A stretch of 64,000 nt of DNA from Speluncibacter jeojiensis (GCF_029589495.1 NZ_JAAIVF010000002.1:496001-560000); one strand, 5' to 3'. Positions 1 through 8,846 are shown, counted from the first letter of the stretch. The notes: generated from the sequence alone by a model not told the origin. Translations and numbers: made by a program.

Positions 1-285
1 CGGGCCGGGTGCCCGCCGGATCAGGCCTCGCTGTACGCGACGCTCGTGCTGGCCCAGATCCGCGGGCTGCTGCTGCACCTCCTCGCCACCGGCGACCGCG
101 CGCACGTCGACCGGGCCTTCGACCTGTTCGTCGACGAGAACCGCGCGCGGATGCGCCGGTGGCGCGAGGGTCAGCTACCCGAGCTGCCCAGCAGGGTGCC
201 GACCGCGCCGGCGCTCGCGGTGCCGGCACTGCCCGAGACCGACCCGGAGCCGCCCGCGCTGCCGAAGCCCGGCGCCGGGGTCTGA
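1..285 (+). CDS. TetR-family regulator, C-terminal fragment (5' end outside window)
   Basis: The frame is open from the first base, so the gene begins upstream of the window. The visible 94 residues start with a helical segment (LVLAQIRGLLLHLLATGD) like the last helices of TetR-type ligand domains, followed by an Ala/Pro-rich tail. The DNA-binding half is not present, so the family call is inference. The last 115 bp overlap the 3' end of the lipase gene on the other strand, and that tail is low complexity. A regulator of the neighbouring lipase is plausible, because paired palindromes lie in the lipase promoter. Confidence 0.45.
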   Translation, partial: RAGCPPDQASLYATLVLAQIRGLLLHLLATGDRAHVDRAFDLFVDENRARMRRWREGQLPELPSRVPTAPALAVPALPETDPEPPALPKPGAGV

Positions 286-1466
286 CCGGCGAACAGCTTC
301 TGCACGAACGGAACGCTGTCGGGCAGCGACGCGGCCATGGTGCCGCTGTGGTCGGTCGGATAGGTCTTGAACGTCACCGGCTGGTGGTTCGCGACCAGCC
401 GGGTGCCGAACAGCAGCGTCGCCGGCATGACGATGTCGGTGTCCTTGAGGCCCTGGCCGATGAGGAACGGCTTGTCGTAACCGCTCTCCGGCACGCCCAT
501 GTAACTCGAGAGCAGGCCGTTCGCGTTCAGCGACGAGAGCGGCTTGGTCAGCAGCGATGACAGCACCGTGCCCTTGATCTCGTTCTCGAAGGGCTCCAGG
601 CACATCGTCGACGCCTTCTGCAGCCACTGCTTGCCGGTGGCGTTCAGGTAGGACGGGACGTTCAGCTCCGGGTGCGAGACATTCAGTCCGGCAAGGATGT
701 ACATGCCGTAGGCGGTCATGCCCGCGGGCAGCGCGACCGGCGGGAAGCCCGGCGCGAACGTCGCGACGATGCTCTCGATGTAGGCGGGCACTCCGGTACC
801 GACCGCGCCGCGGTAGTCGAGCCCGGGACCGCCGAACTCGGTGGCGTACCGCGCGGTCGTGATGGCCGCGCCGCCGCCCTGCGACTGCCCGATGACGACC
901 CACTTGTTCGACAGGCTCGAGTCGAGGTTGCGCCCGGCCTTGACCATGTCGACCACGTTGTGGGCCTCGACCTTGCCGTCGAGGTACGGCATCACGCCCG
1001 GGTTGCCGACGAACGCGTAGTCGGTGGCGACGATGGCGTAGCCCTTGGACATCCAGGTGCCCAGATAGTCCATGTCGCGGTCCCGCGCGGCCGGTCCGGC
1101 GACCGACGGCGCGCAGTCCGGGGCGAGGCCGACGGTGCCGTGCGCCCACGAGAGCACCGGCCAGCCGCCTGCCGGCGGGGCGCCCTTCGGGACGTACACG
1201 GCGCCGGTCGTCTGCACGGGTGCGCCGTCGGGCCCGGTGGACCAGTAGGTAACCCGATCCGCCTGCCCGGTGCCGGGGATCCACAGGTTGCTCGCGAGCG
1301 GCGTGCTGGAGACGACGGTCCCGGGGGTGGCGTCGGGCGCCGCGGACGCGGTGGTCGCGGGCAGCACGGCACCGGCGACGGCGATCCCCAGGGCCGTGCA
1401 CGCCGTCACGGCGCGCCATCTCAGGGACCGCCCGCCGGCGCGGGGTCTTCCGTGGATACGAGGCAT
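171..1466 (-). CDS. Secreted lipase, alpha/beta-hydrolase fold
   Basis: A 431-residue exported hydrolase. Residues 1-43 form a signal peptide: an Arg-rich n-region, a hydrophobic core and a cleavage site near ASAAPD. The nucleophile elbow GQSQGG places Ser195. Asp342 or Asp344 (LKDTDIV) and His373 (PTDHSG) complete a likely triad. Length and the AHGTVG oxyanion region fit the secretory lipase (LIP) family, which hydrolyses acylglycerols outside the cell. The C-terminus is a Gly/Ser/Ala-rich tail of about 40 residues. The gene is divergent from the M13 peptidase gene, and the shared promoter holds two near-identical palindromes. The exact substrate cannot be told. Confidence 0.85.
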   Translation of the reverse strand: MPRIHGRPRAGGRSLRWRAVTACTALGIAVAGAVLPATTASAAPDATPGTVVSSTPLASNLWIPGTGQADRVTYWSTGPDGAPVQTTGAVYVPKGAPPAGGWPVLSWAHGTVGLAPDCAPSVAGPAARDRDMDYLGTWMSKGYAIVATDYAFVGNPGVMPYLDGKVEAHNVVDMVKAGRNLDSSLSNKWVVIGQSQGGGAAITTARYATEFGGPGLDYRGAVGTGVPAYIESIVATFAPGFPPVALPAGMTAYGMYILAGLNVSHPELNVPSYLNATGKQWLQKASTMCLEPFENEIKGTVLSSLLTKPLSSLNANGLLSSYMGVPESGYDKPFLIGQGLKDTDIVMPATLLFGTRLVANHQPVTFKTYPTDHSGTMAASLPDSVPFVQKLFAGQTPAPGFGSAGGSGSVSGSAGTASAGAVGTLLGSSGS

Positions 1467-1495
1467 GACGCAGCTCTTTTCTCTCTCTGGTCCGA

Positions 1496-1541
1496 ACCGA
1501 TCGGTCGATCGTCACGATAGGAGTTGCATTACCGACCGGTC
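1496..1541. promoter_or_regulatory. Paired palindromic operator candidate
   Basis: ACCGATCGGT at 1496-1505 is a perfect 10-bp palindrome. ACCGACCGGT at 1531-1540 differs from it at one position. Their starts are 35 bp apart in the divergent lipase/M13 promoter region. This looks like a two-site operator, and the TetR-like gene at the window edge is the obvious but unproven candidate. Confidence 0.35.
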
Positions 1542-1604
1542 AAGCAAAATGCCCGGTCCCGTGGGCCGCTGAAAGAATCGGCATCCTGGTGTAAGGATGA
1601 AACG

Positions 1605-3587
1605 GTGACCACCGCAGCGCAGTCCGATTCGATCAAGTCCGGCATCGACCTCACCCACCTCGACCCGGCCACCCGGCCACAGGACGACCTGTTCGTCCAC
1701 GTCAACGGGCGTTGGCTGACCGATCACGAGATCCCCGCCGACCGCGCCGTCGACGGCGCCTTCCGGACCCTCTACGACCGCGCCGAGGTCGACGTGCGCT
1801 CGATCATCGAGTCCGCGGCCGACGCCGACGCCGAGCCCGGTTCGATCACCCGCAAGATCGGCGACCTCTACGCCAGCTTCATGGACACCGACGCGGTCGC
1901 GGCGGCCGGGCTGGCCCCGCTCGAGCAGGAGCTCGCCCAGGTGCGCGCCGTCGCCGACCGCGACGAGCTGGCTGCACTGCTGGGCAGGCTGCAGCGGGTC
2001 GGCGTCGGCGGGCTGGTCGGCAACTTCGTCGACACCGACGCGAAGGACTCCGAGCGCTACCTGGTGCACCTGAACCAGTCCGGTCTGGGCCTGCCCGACG
2101 AGTCGTACTACCGCGAGGACACCTACGCGCCGATCCGCGAGAAGTACGTCGCGCACGTCGCGGCGATGCTCACGCTCGCCGGGTTCGACGACGTCGAGGC
2201 GCTCGCGCAGCGGATCTTCGAGTTGGAGACGGCGCTGGCCGCGGCGCACTGGGACGTGGTGCGCAACCGCGATGCCGACCTGACCTACAACCTGCACACC
2301 CTCGCCGACCTCGACACGCTCGCCCCCGGATTCCCGTGGCGCGCCTGGGCGCTCGCACTGGGCGGCACCGAGGAGTCGTTCCACGAGGTCGTCGCGCGTC
2401 AGCCCGGCTTCCTCACCGGCGCCGCGCAGCTGTGGAGCGAGCGCGGTCTCGACGAGTGGAAGGCGTGGCTGAGCTGGCGCGTCATCCGCTCCCGCGCGCC
2501 GTATCTGACCGACGAGCTGGTGCAGGAGAACTTCGAGTTCTACGGCAAGACGCTCACCGGCACCGAGGAACTGCGCGACCGCTGGAAGCGCGGCGTCTCG
2601 CTGGTCGAGGACCTGCTCGGAGAGGCCGTCGGAAAGCTCTACGTGGAGCAGCACTTCCCGGAGTCCTCGAAGGCCCGCATGGAAGAGCTGGTCGCGAACC
2701 TGATCGAGGCGTATCGCCGCAACATCTCCGTACTCGAGTGGATGAGTCCGGCCACCCGCGAGGCCGCGCTGCGCAAGCTGGACAAGTTCACCCCGAAGAT
2801 CGGCTACCCGGCCAAGTGGCGCGACTACTCGGCCGTGCAGGTGACCCGTGGCGACCTGGTCGCAAACTACCGCAGCGGGTATGCCGCCGAGCACGACCGC
2901 GACCTGGCCAAGCTGGGCGGACCGGTCGACCGCGACGAGTGGTTCATGACCCCGCAGACGGTCAACGCCTACTACAACCCGGGCATGAACGAGATCGTCT
3001 TCCCCGCGGCGATCCTGCAGCCGCCGTTCTTCGACCCCGACGCCGACGACGCCGCCAATTACGGCGGGATCGGCGCGGTCATCGGGCACGAGATCGGGCA
3101 CGGCTTCGACGACCAGGGCGCCAAGTACGACGGCGACGGCAACATGGTCGACTGGTGGAGCGACGACGACCGTGCCGAATTCGGCAAGCGCACAAGGGCG
3201 CTCATCGAGCAGTACGGTCAGTTCTCACCCAAGGGCCTCGACGGGCACAAGGTCAACGGCGAGCTCACCATCGGCGAGAACATCGGCGACCTCGGCGGGC
3301 TGTCGATCGCGCTCGCCGCCTACCGGATCGCGACCGACGGCGCCGAACCGCCGGCCATCGACGGACTCACCGGCATCCAGCGGGTGTTCTTCGGCTGGGC
3401 GCAGGTGTGGCGCACCAAGGCCCGCGAGTCCGAGGCGATCCGCCGGCTGGCGATCGACCCACACTCGCCGCCGGAGTTCCGCTGCAACGGCGTGATCCGC
3501 AACGTCGACGACTTCCACGCCGCGTTCGACGTCGCCGCGGGCGACGCGCTCTACCTCGATCCGGCCGAGCGGGTGCGGATCTGGTGA
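1605..3587 (+). CDS. M13-family zinc metalloendopeptidase (neprilysin/PepO-like)
   Basis: A 660-residue M13 peptidase with the zinc motif HEIGH at residues 495-499 and the third ligand in ENIGD at 558. The family substrate-binding NAYYNP motif lies upstream. No signal peptide is visible, so it probably acts in the cytoplasm or leaves by another route; members cleave small peptides. I chose GTG at 1605 because AAGGATGA precedes it and the preceding in-frame sequence is not M13-like; an upstream TTG at 1524 exists. It overlaps the AroE-like gene by 4 bp (GTGA), so the two are translationally coupled. Confidence 0.92.
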   Translation: MTTAAQSDSIKSGIDLTHLDPATRPQDDLFVHVNGRWLTDHEIPADRAVDGAFRTLYDRAEVDVRSIIESAADADAEPGSITRKIGDLYASFMDTDAVAAAGLAPLEQELAQVRAVADRDELAALLGRLQRVGVGGLVGNFVDTDAKDSERYLVHLNQSGLGLPDESYYREDTYAPIREKYVAHVAAMLTLAGFDDVEALAQRIFELETALAAAHWDVVRNRDADLTYNLHTLADLDTLAPGFPWRAWALALGGTEESFHEVVARQPGFLTGAAQLWSERGLDEWKAWLSWRVIRSRAPYLTDELVQENFEFYGKTLTGTEELRDRWKRGVSLVEDLLGEAVGKLYVEQHFPESSKARMEELVANLIEAYRRNISVLEWMSPATREAALRKLDKFTPKIGYPAKWRDYSAVQVTRGDLVANYRSGYAAEHDRDLAKLGGPVDRDEWFMTPQTVNAYYNPGMNEIVFPAAILQPPFFDPDADDAANYGGIGAVIGHEIGHGFDDQGAKYDGDGNMVDWWSDDDRAEFGKRTRALIEQYGQFSPKGLDGHKVNGELTIGENIGDLGGLSIALAAYRIATDGAEPPAIDGLTGIQRVFFGWAQVWRTKARESEAIRRLAIDPHSPPEFRCNGVIRNVDDFHAAFDVAAGDALYLDPAERVRIW

Positions 3588-4387
3588 ACCACCTGACGAG
3601 GGACACCCGGCTGTGCATCTCGCTGGCCGGGCGTCCCTCGAACCTCGGCACCCGGTTCCACAACTACCTCTACGGCGAGCTGGGGCTGGACTTCGTCTAC
3701 AAGGCGTGCACCACAACCGATCTCGAAGGGGCGATGTTGGGGATCCGGGCGCTGGGGATCCGCGGGTGCGGGGTGTCGATGCCGTTCAAGGAGGACGTGC
3801 TCGACCTCGTCGACGTCGTCGACCCGTCCGCGGCGGTCATCGCGTCGGCCAACACCATCGTCAACGACGACGGGCTGCTGACGGCGTACAACACCGACTA
3901 TCTGGCGGTGCGCGCACTGCTGCCCGCCGTCCAGGGTCCGGCGGCGGTCGCCGGCAGCGGCGGCATGGCCAAGGCCGCGGTGGCGGCGTTGCGCGACAGT
4001 GGATTCGACGATGTGACGGTCGTCGCCCGCAACCCGCAGACCGGGCGGCTGCTGGCCGAGCGATACGGCTTCGGCTGGCGCAGCGAACTGGGCGAGCTGC
4101 GGCCCGCGCTGCTGCTCAATGCCACCCCGGTCGGGATGGACGGCGGCGCGGAGTCCGCGGACCTGGCCTTCTCCGCCGAGGCCGTCGACGCGGCCGCCGC
4201 AGTGTTCGAGGTGGTCGCGGTCCCGGAGCAGACGCCGCTGGTCCGGCGCGCCCGTAAGGCGGGCAAGCAGGTGATCCTCGGTACCGCGGTGAGCGCACTG
4301 CAGGCGGCGGAGCAGTTCGCGCTGTACACGGGTGTGCGCCCCAGCGACGAGCAGATCCGGCGAGCATCGGAGTATTCGCGTTCCTGA
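3584..4387 (+). CDS. Shikimate 5-dehydrogenase-like protein
   Basis: A 267-residue AroE-family protein, normally an NADP-dependent reducer of 3-dehydroshikimate. The catalytic Lys lies in GVSMPFKED, corresponding to the family SVTxPxK motif, and the catalytic Asp in YNTDY. A nucleotide-binding loop AGSGGMAKAA starts the second domain. The GTG start overlaps the stop of the M13 gene. The N-terminal substrate loop diverges from classical AroE, with SLAGRPSNLGTRFHN in place of the usual PxxHSxSPxxHN, so this is probably an AroE-like paralog rather than the housekeeping enzyme. Confidence 0.82.
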   Translation: MNHLTRDTRLCISLAGRPSNLGTRFHNYLYGELGLDFVYKACTTTDLEGAMLGIRALGIRGCGVSMPFKEDVLDLVDVVDPSAAVIASANTIVNDDGLLTAYNTDYLAVRALLPAVQGPAAVAGSGGMAKAAVAALRDSGFDDVTVVARNPQTGRLLAERYGFGWRSELGELRPALLLNATPVGMDGGAESADLAFSAEAVDAAAAVFEVVAVPEQTPLVRRARKAGKQVILGTAVSALQAAEQFALYTGVRPSDEQIRRASEYSRS

Positions 4388-4408
4388 CCGTTCCCGATTG
4401 GAGAGGCA

Positions 4409-4810
4409 ATGGGTGACAAGCAGATTCCGACGACACCGTCGATGATGCCGAACTGGCTGCCGCGCTTCAACAAGGCGACCCACAACCGGCTGCAGAAGTA
4501 CTGGGCACCGTATGTGCCGCCGTGGGCGCTGGTGGTCCACTGCGGGCGCAAGTCCGGCCGCATCTATCAGACCCCGGTGATGGCGCTGCGCAAGGGCGGG
4601 TCGATCGCGATCGTGCTGCTGTACGGGTCGGACAGCGACTGGGTCCGCAACGTCCTCGCGGCGGCCGGCGATCCCGAGGTCCGGTACCGGGGCAGGCAGT
4701 ACCGGCTGACCGAGCCGCGGATCGTCACCGACCCGGCCGATCCCGCCCTGCCGTGGATGGCGCGGCGGGTCGTGCCACGACTCGGCGTGCTGGTCGCCGG
4801 GCTTGGCTGA
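4409..4810 (+). CDS. Nitroreductase/deazaflavin-dependent oxidoreductase family protein (DUF385)
   Basis: A 133-residue split-barrel protein of the actinobacterial DUF385/Ddn type, whose members use coenzyme F420 or related cofactors. The segment HCGRKSGRIYQTPV matches the family G-R-x-S-G-x-x-x-x-T-P pattern for cofactor phosphate binding. GGAGAGGCA supplies the ribosome site before ATG 4409. It lies 21 bp after the AroE-like gene and may be cotranscribed with it. The substrate is unknown. Confidence 0.75.
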   Translation: MGDKQIPTTPSMMPNWLPRFNKATHNRLQKYWAPYVPPWALVVHCGRKSGRIYQTPVMALRKGGSIAIVLLYGSDSDWVRNVLAAAGDPEVRYRGRQYRLTEPRIVTDPADPALPWMARRVVPRLGVLVAGLG

Positions 4811-4830
4811 GCCGGTCCGGTCGTCAGGCC

Positions 4831-4913
4831 TCTCACCACTTCGCAGAACCCGCGTGCACCTCGCACAGCACCGGGGTCATGTGAGGTCCACGCAGGTTGT
4901 GCGAGGTGGCGGG
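4831..4913. repeat. Four-box palindromic intergenic repeat, copy A
   Basis: This roughly 83-bp element contains two outward copies of CACCTCGCA-like boxes (CACCACTTCGCA, GTGCACCTCGCAC) and two inverted boxes (ATGTGAGGT, GTGCGAGGTGG). It fills the gap between the convergent DUF385 and LuxR genes. Closely similar elements lie at 8847-8930 and, inverted, at 51497-51580. Confidence 0.75.
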
Positions 4914-4934
4914 TTGCGGCGGCGTGCGGACGAA

Positions 4935-5696
4935 CTAGCCCGGCCGCAACCCCTGGCGCTGCACGTCGACCGCCAACTGGGTCCGCGACGAACACCCGGT
5001 CGCGGCAAGGATGCGGCTGACATACTTCTTGACCGTGTCCTCGGTGAGCGTGAGCCGGCGCGCGATCGCCGCATTGCTCAGCCCGTCGGCGACCAGCCGC
5101 GCGACCTGGCGCTGACGTTCGGTGAGCGGCGCGAGCACGTCACGCAAGGGCTCCGCGTCCAGGCTCCGGGTCAGCACCGACAGCTGCCGCGCCAGCAACC
5201 GGAGCGCCGCGAGATCGGCTGGGCCGAGCGCGTTCTCGTCGGTATCGAACAGACCGACGATCGCGCGGCCGGTGCCGGGCAGGTCGAGCTGCATCGCATT
5301 GACCGATCTCATCTGGAACGCATCGAGGTAGTCGCGGACGTACGCGGCCGACTCGTCGGGCAGCTCGCGCAGGTCCCGCAGCGAGGCGACCCGCCCCGCA
5401 TCCAGGTGCCGCCGCGCCTCGGGAGTGCCGAAGACGTCGTGCCTGGCCCAGTGCCGGTGATAGTCGGAGCGCTTGCTCTCCCACGACCCCGCCCCGGCCA
5501 AGGTCGCGTCGGGATCCGACAGCTGGGTGTCGAACCTGTCGCCGACGAAGCAGGTCGCCACCCGCATCGGGAACGCCTCGGTCATCGCCGTGACGATCCG
5601 CGACCGGAACTCCGACACCGTGCGGACGCTCTCGCACCGGTCGAGCACCGCGAACACGCGCTGGTAGTCGGCGGTGCGCAACGACACCTCGGTCAC
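4935..5696 (-). CDS. LuxR-family transcriptional regulator
   Basis: A 253-residue regulator. The C-terminal HTH covers about residues 190-245: it starts LTERQRQVARLVADGLSN and includes the recognition helix region LTLTEDTVKKYVSRIL. The N-terminal 180 residues resemble a GAF-like ligand domain and carry no receiver or Walker motif, so it is probably a one-component sensor. It is divergent from the monooxygenase/dehydrogenase operon that starts at 5834, with a 137-bp shared promoter, so control of that operon is likely. The inducer is unknown. Confidence 0.85.
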   Translation of the reverse strand: MTEVSLRTADYQRVFAVLDRCESVRTVSEFRSRIVTAMTEAFPMRVATCFVGDRFDTQLSDPDATLAGAGSWESKRSDYHRHWARHDVFGTPEARRHLDAGRVASLRDLRELPDESAAYVRDYLDAFQMRSVNAMQLDLPGTGRAIVGLFDTDENALGPADLAALRLLARQLSVLTRSLDAEPLRDVLAPLTERQRQVARLVADGLSNAAIARRLTLTEDTVKKYVSRILAATGCSSRTQLAVDVQRQGLRPG

Positions 5697-5833
5697 CTCA
5701 CATCACCACCAGTTCGGGTCGTCACGGCACGGGCGTCGGAGAACTGTCCACCAAAGTGCACTGTCTCCCGGTCGCGGCGAATCCTAACGTCGTTCAGGAC
5801 CGCACCCCATCGGAATCCCGAGGAGCAGAACGC

Positions 5834-7000
5834 ATGGGCAGGCTACGTTTCGGCGCTTTCATCGCACCGCACCACGCCATCGGACAGAACCCGACCGTCG
5901 CACTGCAGCGCGACCTCGACCTCGTCGAACACCTGGACCGGATGGACTTCGACGAGGCGTGGATCGGCGAGCACCACTCCGCCGGCAGCGAGATCATCGG
6001 CAGCCCGGAGATCTTCATCGCCGCGGCTGCGCAACGCACCCAGCGCATCAAGCTCGGCACCGGCGTGACCTCGCTGAGCTACCACAACCCGCTGTGGGTC
6101 GCGGACCGCATGGTCCTGCTCGACCACCTCACCCGCGGCCGCGTCATGCTCGGCGTCGGCCCGGGTTCGCTGCCCACCGACTCCGCGATGATCGGGCTGA
6201 ACCCCACCGAGTGCCGCGAACTGCTCGACGACAACCTCGACATCGTCGTCCGGTTGCTGCGCGGTGAATCGGTGACCGCCACAACCAAGACCCACACGCT
6301 CGTCGACGCGCAACTGCAGCTGCGCCCCTACTCGCACCCGTGCTTCGACATCGTGGTCGCCGGCGTCGCCTCCCCGACCGGACCGCGGCTGGCCGGACGA
6401 CACGGGCTCGGGCTGCTCTCGATCGGCGCGACGCTCACCCCCGAGGGCTTCGACGCGCTCGGCCACCACTTCGGGATCATGGAGGAACGCGCCGCCACCT
6501 ACGGCACCACCGTCGACCGCGACCAGTGGCGGCTGGTGTGCCCGATGCACATCGCGGAGACCGAGGAGCAGGCCCAGCAGGACGTGCGGTACGGGCTCGG
6601 CGAGTGGATCGACTACTTCGGCAAGGTCGCGGCGTTCCCGCACTTCGGCTCCGGCGGAGCCGCGATGGACGACATGATCAAGTACATGAACCAGTCGGGG
6701 ATGGGCATCATCGGCACACCCGCGCAGGCCCGGGAGCTGGTCGACAAGCTGATCGCGCAGTCCGGCGGCTTCGGCTCGATGCTGATCATGGGTACCGACT
6801 GGGCCAACCCGGCCGCCACCAGGCGGTCCTTCGAACTGATCGCGCAGGAGGTGGCCCCGCACTTCCAGGGCCAGTCGCAGCCGCTGTTCGACGCCGCGGC
6901 GCGGGCCGGCGGACGCCGCGACAACGACAACCAGGCGCAACACGCCGCGATCGCGCACATGACCGAGAAGTACGAGGCGGAACTGGCGGCGAAGAAATGA
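5834..7000 (+). CDS. Luciferase-like flavin-dependent monooxygenase, possibly limonene-monooxygenase type
   Basis: A 388-residue LLM-class TIM-barrel oxidoreductase of the bacterial luciferase family; these use reduced FMN and O2. The start FGAFIAPHHAIGQNP, the segment DEAWIGEHHSAG and the block GVGPGSLPTDSAMIGL are typical. Length and N-terminal pattern are close to the limonene 1,2-monooxygenase type, but that is inference. AGGAGCAGAACGC precedes ATG 5834. The stop overlaps the next ATG (ATGA), so it is the first gene of an operon with a zinc alcohol dehydrogenase and an SDR, a set suited to oxygenating a cyclic or terpenoid compound and then oxidising the alcohol. Confidence 0.85.
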   Translation: MGRLRFGAFIAPHHAIGQNPTVALQRDLDLVEHLDRMDFDEAWIGEHHSAGSEIIGSPEIFIAAAAQRTQRIKLGTGVTSLSYHNPLWVADRMVLLDHLTRGRVMLGVGPGSLPTDSAMIGLNPTECRELLDDNLDIVVRLLRGESVTATTKTHTLVDAQLQLRPYSHPCFDIVVAGVASPTGPRLAGRHGLGLLSIGATLTPEGFDALGHHFGIMEERAATYGTTVDRDQWRLVCPMHIAETEEQAQQDVRYGLGEWIDYFGKVAAFPHFGSGGAAMDDMIKYMNQSGMGIIGTPAQARELVDKLIAQSGGFGSMLIMGTDWANPAATRRSFELIAQEVAPHFQGQSQPLFDAAARAGGRRDNDNQAQHAAIAHMTEKYEAELAAKK

Positions 7001-8040
7001 GAGCCGCTGTCCTGCACGGCATCGACGACCTGCGTGTCGAGGAGGTCCCCGAGCCGCGGGTGCAGCCCGGTCATGTGCTGATCGACGTGGCGTACAACGG
7101 GATCTGCGGCTCCGACCTCGGCATGGTCCACGCGTTCGGGATCTCCTCGCAGCCGCATCCGCTGACCGGCGTGTGCGGACCGCAGATCCTCGGTCACGAG
7201 TTCTCCGGCACGGTAAGCGAACTCGGCGCCGATGTGGACGGCATCGCCGTGGGTGACCGCGTCGTCGTGCAGCCGAACTACCACTGCGACACGTGCGTTC
7301 GCTGCCGCGGCGGCCTGGAGCACCTGTGCGAGGTCGCCGCCTTCCACGGCATCAACGCGCCGGGCGGCGGGCTGGCCGAGCGCACAGTGGTCCCCGCGGC
7401 GAACGTGCACGTGCTGCCCGACTCGGTGACGCTCGAACAGGCGGCGGTCGTCGAACCGCTCGCCGTCGCGCTGCACGCCGTCGAGCTGTCGGGCATCGCG
7501 CCGGGGCAGACGGCGCTGATCATCGGGGCCGGTCCCATCGGGATCGCCACCGCGCTGAACCTGCGTGCCGGCGGAGTCGACCGGATCCTGCTCAGCGAGC
7601 GGTCGTCGGAGCGCAGAAAGGTCGCCGCCGCACTCGGTTTCGACGCGATCGATCCGGAGTCGGTCGACCCGGTTGCGGCGGTGCGAGACTCGGGTGCCGG
7701 TGCCGGGGCCGACGCGGTGTTCGAGTGCGCGGGCGTGGCGGTCGCGGTGCATACGGCGCTCGGCGCGGTACGGGCCCGCGGAGCGGTCGTGCTGCTGGCG
7801 ACCTACAAGGAACCGGTGGCACTCGACACCTACGCGATGATGTTCGGCGAGATGAGGCTGATGTCGTCGCTCTGTTATTCGCGCGACGAGTTCCGTACTG
7901 TGATCGACCGGATGGCGGCAGGCGCCTATCCGCTCGACGGCTGGACGTCGAGCGTCCCCCTGGCGGACGTGGTCGACGGCGTGCAGGCGGCGTCCGATGG
8001 TCGCCGCATGAAGGTTCTCGTGGAGGTTTCCCATGGCTGA
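6997..8040 (+). CDS. Zinc-dependent alcohol dehydrogenase (butanediol/sorbitol dehydrogenase-like)
   Basis: A 347-residue medium-chain dehydrogenase. Catalytic zinc ligands are Cys37 (GICGSD) and His67-Glu68 (LGHEFSG). The four-cysteine structural zinc loop is complete (CDTCVRCRGGLEHLC). The Rossmann motif GAGPIG binds NAD(P). It overlaps the monooxygenase by 4 bp and the SDR by 8 bp, so all three are coupled. The likely role is oxidation of the secondary alcohol or diol made by its neighbours. Confidence 0.9.
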   Translation: MRAAVLHGIDDLRVEEVPEPRVQPGHVLIDVAYNGICGSDLGMVHAFGISSQPHPLTGVCGPQILGHEFSGTVSELGADVDGIAVGDRVVVQPNYHCDTCVRCRGGLEHLCEVAAFHGINAPGGGLAERTVVPAANVHVLPDSVTLEQAAVVEPLAVALHAVELSGIAPGQTALIIGAGPIGIATALNLRAGGVDRILLSERSSERRKVAAALGFDAIDPESVDPVAAVRDSGAGAGADAVFECAGVAVAVHTALGAVRARGAVVLLATYKEPVALDTYAMMFGEMRLMSSLCYSRDEFRTVIDRMAAGAYPLDGWTSSVPLADVVDGVQAASDGRRMKVLVEVSHG

Positions 8041-8830
8041 CAACACATTCGACGGTTCGCGCTTTGCCGGTAAGGTCGCCGTCGTGACCGGCGCGGCATC
8101 CGGTATCGGTGCGGCCGTCGCAACGCGACTGATCGGCGAGGGCGCGTCGGTCGTCGGCATCGACATCACCGGCGAGGCGCTGGACCGGATGGCCGGCGAA
8201 CTCGGCGACCGGTTCGTCGGGGCGACCGCCGATGTCACCGTCGAGAGTGAGGTCGCCGCCGCCGTCGGGGTCGCGGTCGAACGATTCGGAGCACTCGACC
8301 TGGCATTCAACGTGGCCGGGGCAGCGCGCGGCGGCAAGATCCTCGACCTCGAGGAGTCGGACTGGGACTTCACAATCGACCTGGTGCAGAAGGGCGTGTT
8401 CCTGTGCACCAAGCACGAGGCGCGGCACATGGTCGAGCGCGGCGGCGCGATCGTCAACGTCGCGTCGCTCAACGCACACGTCCCGATGCACGGCGGCAGT
8501 CCCTACGTGACCGGCAAGGCCGGCGTCGAGATGTTCGGCAAGAACGCCGCGCTCGAGTTGGCCGCGCACGGCATCCGCGTCAACACCGTGCTGCCCGGAC
8601 TCGTCGACACCCCGCTGGTTGCCGGGGTGACCGGCTACGAGCCGCTGCTCACCGGCTTCCTCGAGCGCATCCCGATGGGCCGGCCCGCCACGCCGGACGA
8701 GATCGCCGCGCCGTGCCTGTACCTGGCCAGTGACGACGCCGGCTACATCACCGGCTCGAGCCTGATGGTCGACGGCGGCTGGGAGCTCTCGAACTACCCG
8801 GACATCATGAAGATCGTCGGCGGGGCCTGA
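8033..8830 (+). CDS. Short-chain dehydrogenase/reductase
   Basis: A 265-residue classical SDR. TGAASGIG at residues 19-26 binds NAD(P), the NAG-type motif appears as FNVAGA, and the triad is Ser145, Tyr158 and Lys162 (YVTGK). The C-terminal segment GSSLMVDGGW is typical. It is the last gene of the three-gene operon under likely LuxR control and is followed by repeat copy B. Substrate unknown; a cyclic or terpenoid alcohol is plausible from context. Confidence 0.88.
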   Translation: MADNTFDGSRFAGKVAVVTGAASGIGAAVATRLIGEGASVVGIDITGEALDRMAGELGDRFVGATADVTVESEVAAAVGVAVERFGALDLAFNVAGAARGGKILDLEESDWDFTIDLVQKGVFLCTKHEARHMVERGGAIVNVASLNAHVPMHGGSPYVTGKAGVEMFGKNAALELAAHGIRVNTVLPGLVDTPLVAGVTGYEPLLTGFLERIPMGRPATPDEIAAPCLYLASDDAGYITGSSLMVDGGWELSNYPDIMKIVGGA

Positions 8831-8846
8831 CCTGACCGCCATTGCG

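Noticed and set aside
1712-4387. Very long Arg/Pro-rich open frame across the M13 peptidase, continuous with the AroE-like gene
   Set aside because: Only the last 267 codons from GTG 3584 are protein-like. The rest is an off-frame reading of the GC-rich M13 gene.
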